Shown: positions 15,832 to 16,018 of the stretch, one piece after another
Layout: each line of letters begins with the position of its first letter
Position numbering within the stretch: the first letter of the stretch is position 1
Notes under the pieces: generated by a model
Told to the model about the DNA's origin: nothing
The model's input: the letters and a program-made list of their open reading frames with translations, nothing else
The model's database searches: none
Assembly (NCBI GenBank): GCA_004555955.1
Contig: SFJG01000046.1
Location: forward strand, 1 to 16,018
Source of the DNA: Bacteroidales bacterium
GTDB taxonomy: Bacteria > Bacteroidota > Bacteroidia > Bacteroidales > Muribaculaceae
Length of the DNA stretch: 16,018 nt
Direction: 5' to 3'
Position numbers and translations under genes: made by a program

Positions 15832-16018
15832 GTTTTTCGTCAAAATCTTTTTGATGTTTTTTTAAGAGTTGTCCAAATTTGTTTTGTATGTATTTGATAA
15901 TTAGGTATATAATTGATTTTGTGATGCCAAAAAATTTCCAAAATTCAGCAACTCTCGTTGCCGGTTGGCTGATGTCGCCGTTGAATGGCATAAATTCATA
16001 CTATGCACTCAATTAAAA
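15832..16018. other. Upstream region of nrdJ with no recognised gene
   Basis: A/T-rich. It happens to be open in the nrdJ frame up to an ATG at 15991, but the translation (MPFNGDISQPATRVAEFWKF onward) is not recognised as part of NrdJ. It may hold regulatory DNA or the end of a neighbouring feature outside the window. A short inverted repeat (GCATA...TATGC) is near 15984-16006. Confidence 0.3.

Noticed and set aside
15761..15991. N-terminal extension of NrdJ from ATG 15991
   Set aside because: The 77 residues do not resemble the NrdJ N-terminus and contain the promoter. The frame is probably open by chance in A/T-rich DNA.
15761..16018. Possible cobalamin riboswitch upstream of B12-dependent nrdJ
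   Set aside because: The predicted leader is only about 35 nt and no B12-box-like or multi-helix structure was seen in the upstream sequence.

Overview
The window looks like a chromosomal segment from a Bacteroidales bacterium, probably of the Muribaculaceae/Porphyromonadaceae type (inference). Three things support this. Promoter-like sites fit the Bacteroidetes pattern TTTG-N19-TAnnTTTG instead of the E. coli -10/-35. Start codons sit behind A/T-rich leaders without clear Shine-Dalgarno sequences. The core genes include a Porphyromonas-type DPP5 peptidase, a CBM20-CBM20-GH77 amylomaltase and a B12-dependent ribonucleotide reductase.

Layout. Positions 1-3240 are an accessory-looking, mostly A/T-rich stretch. 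It holds two tightly coupled membrane-protein genes on the minus strand (one cut by the window edge) and a more G/C-rich minus-strand ORF joining the front of a ClpP-like protease to the back of a phosphoribosyltransferase. It also holds a divergent plus-strand gene of unknown function, translationally coupled to a small secreted-protein gene broken by an in-frame stop, then a lone end of an IS3-type insertion sequence, and a small secreted protein on the minus strand. From about 3380 the sequence becomes well-packed core chromosome. A strong promoter leads into a four-gene operon: two-META-domain exported protein, uvrB, ygiQ-type radical SAM protein and dpp5. The junctions are 0 nt, a 14-nt overlap and 6 nt. 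The operon ends at a strong bidirectional terminator (10347-10389) shared with the convergent gene malQ. Upstream of malQ, on the same strand and separated by its own terminator, is nrdJ, whose likely start is a GTG at 15760.

Function. The core part covers DNA maintenance (nucleotide excision repair and dNTP synthesis), peptide use in the periplasm (DPP5) and maltodextrin metabolism (MalQ). The exported META protein in front of uvrB has no obvious link to repair. No tRNA, rRNA, CRISPR array, intact mobile element or recognisable defence system was seen. The most unusual item is the ClpP/phosphoribosyltransferase chimera with its palindrome-rich divergent promoter region. It reads most simply as a relic of a prophage or integrative element.
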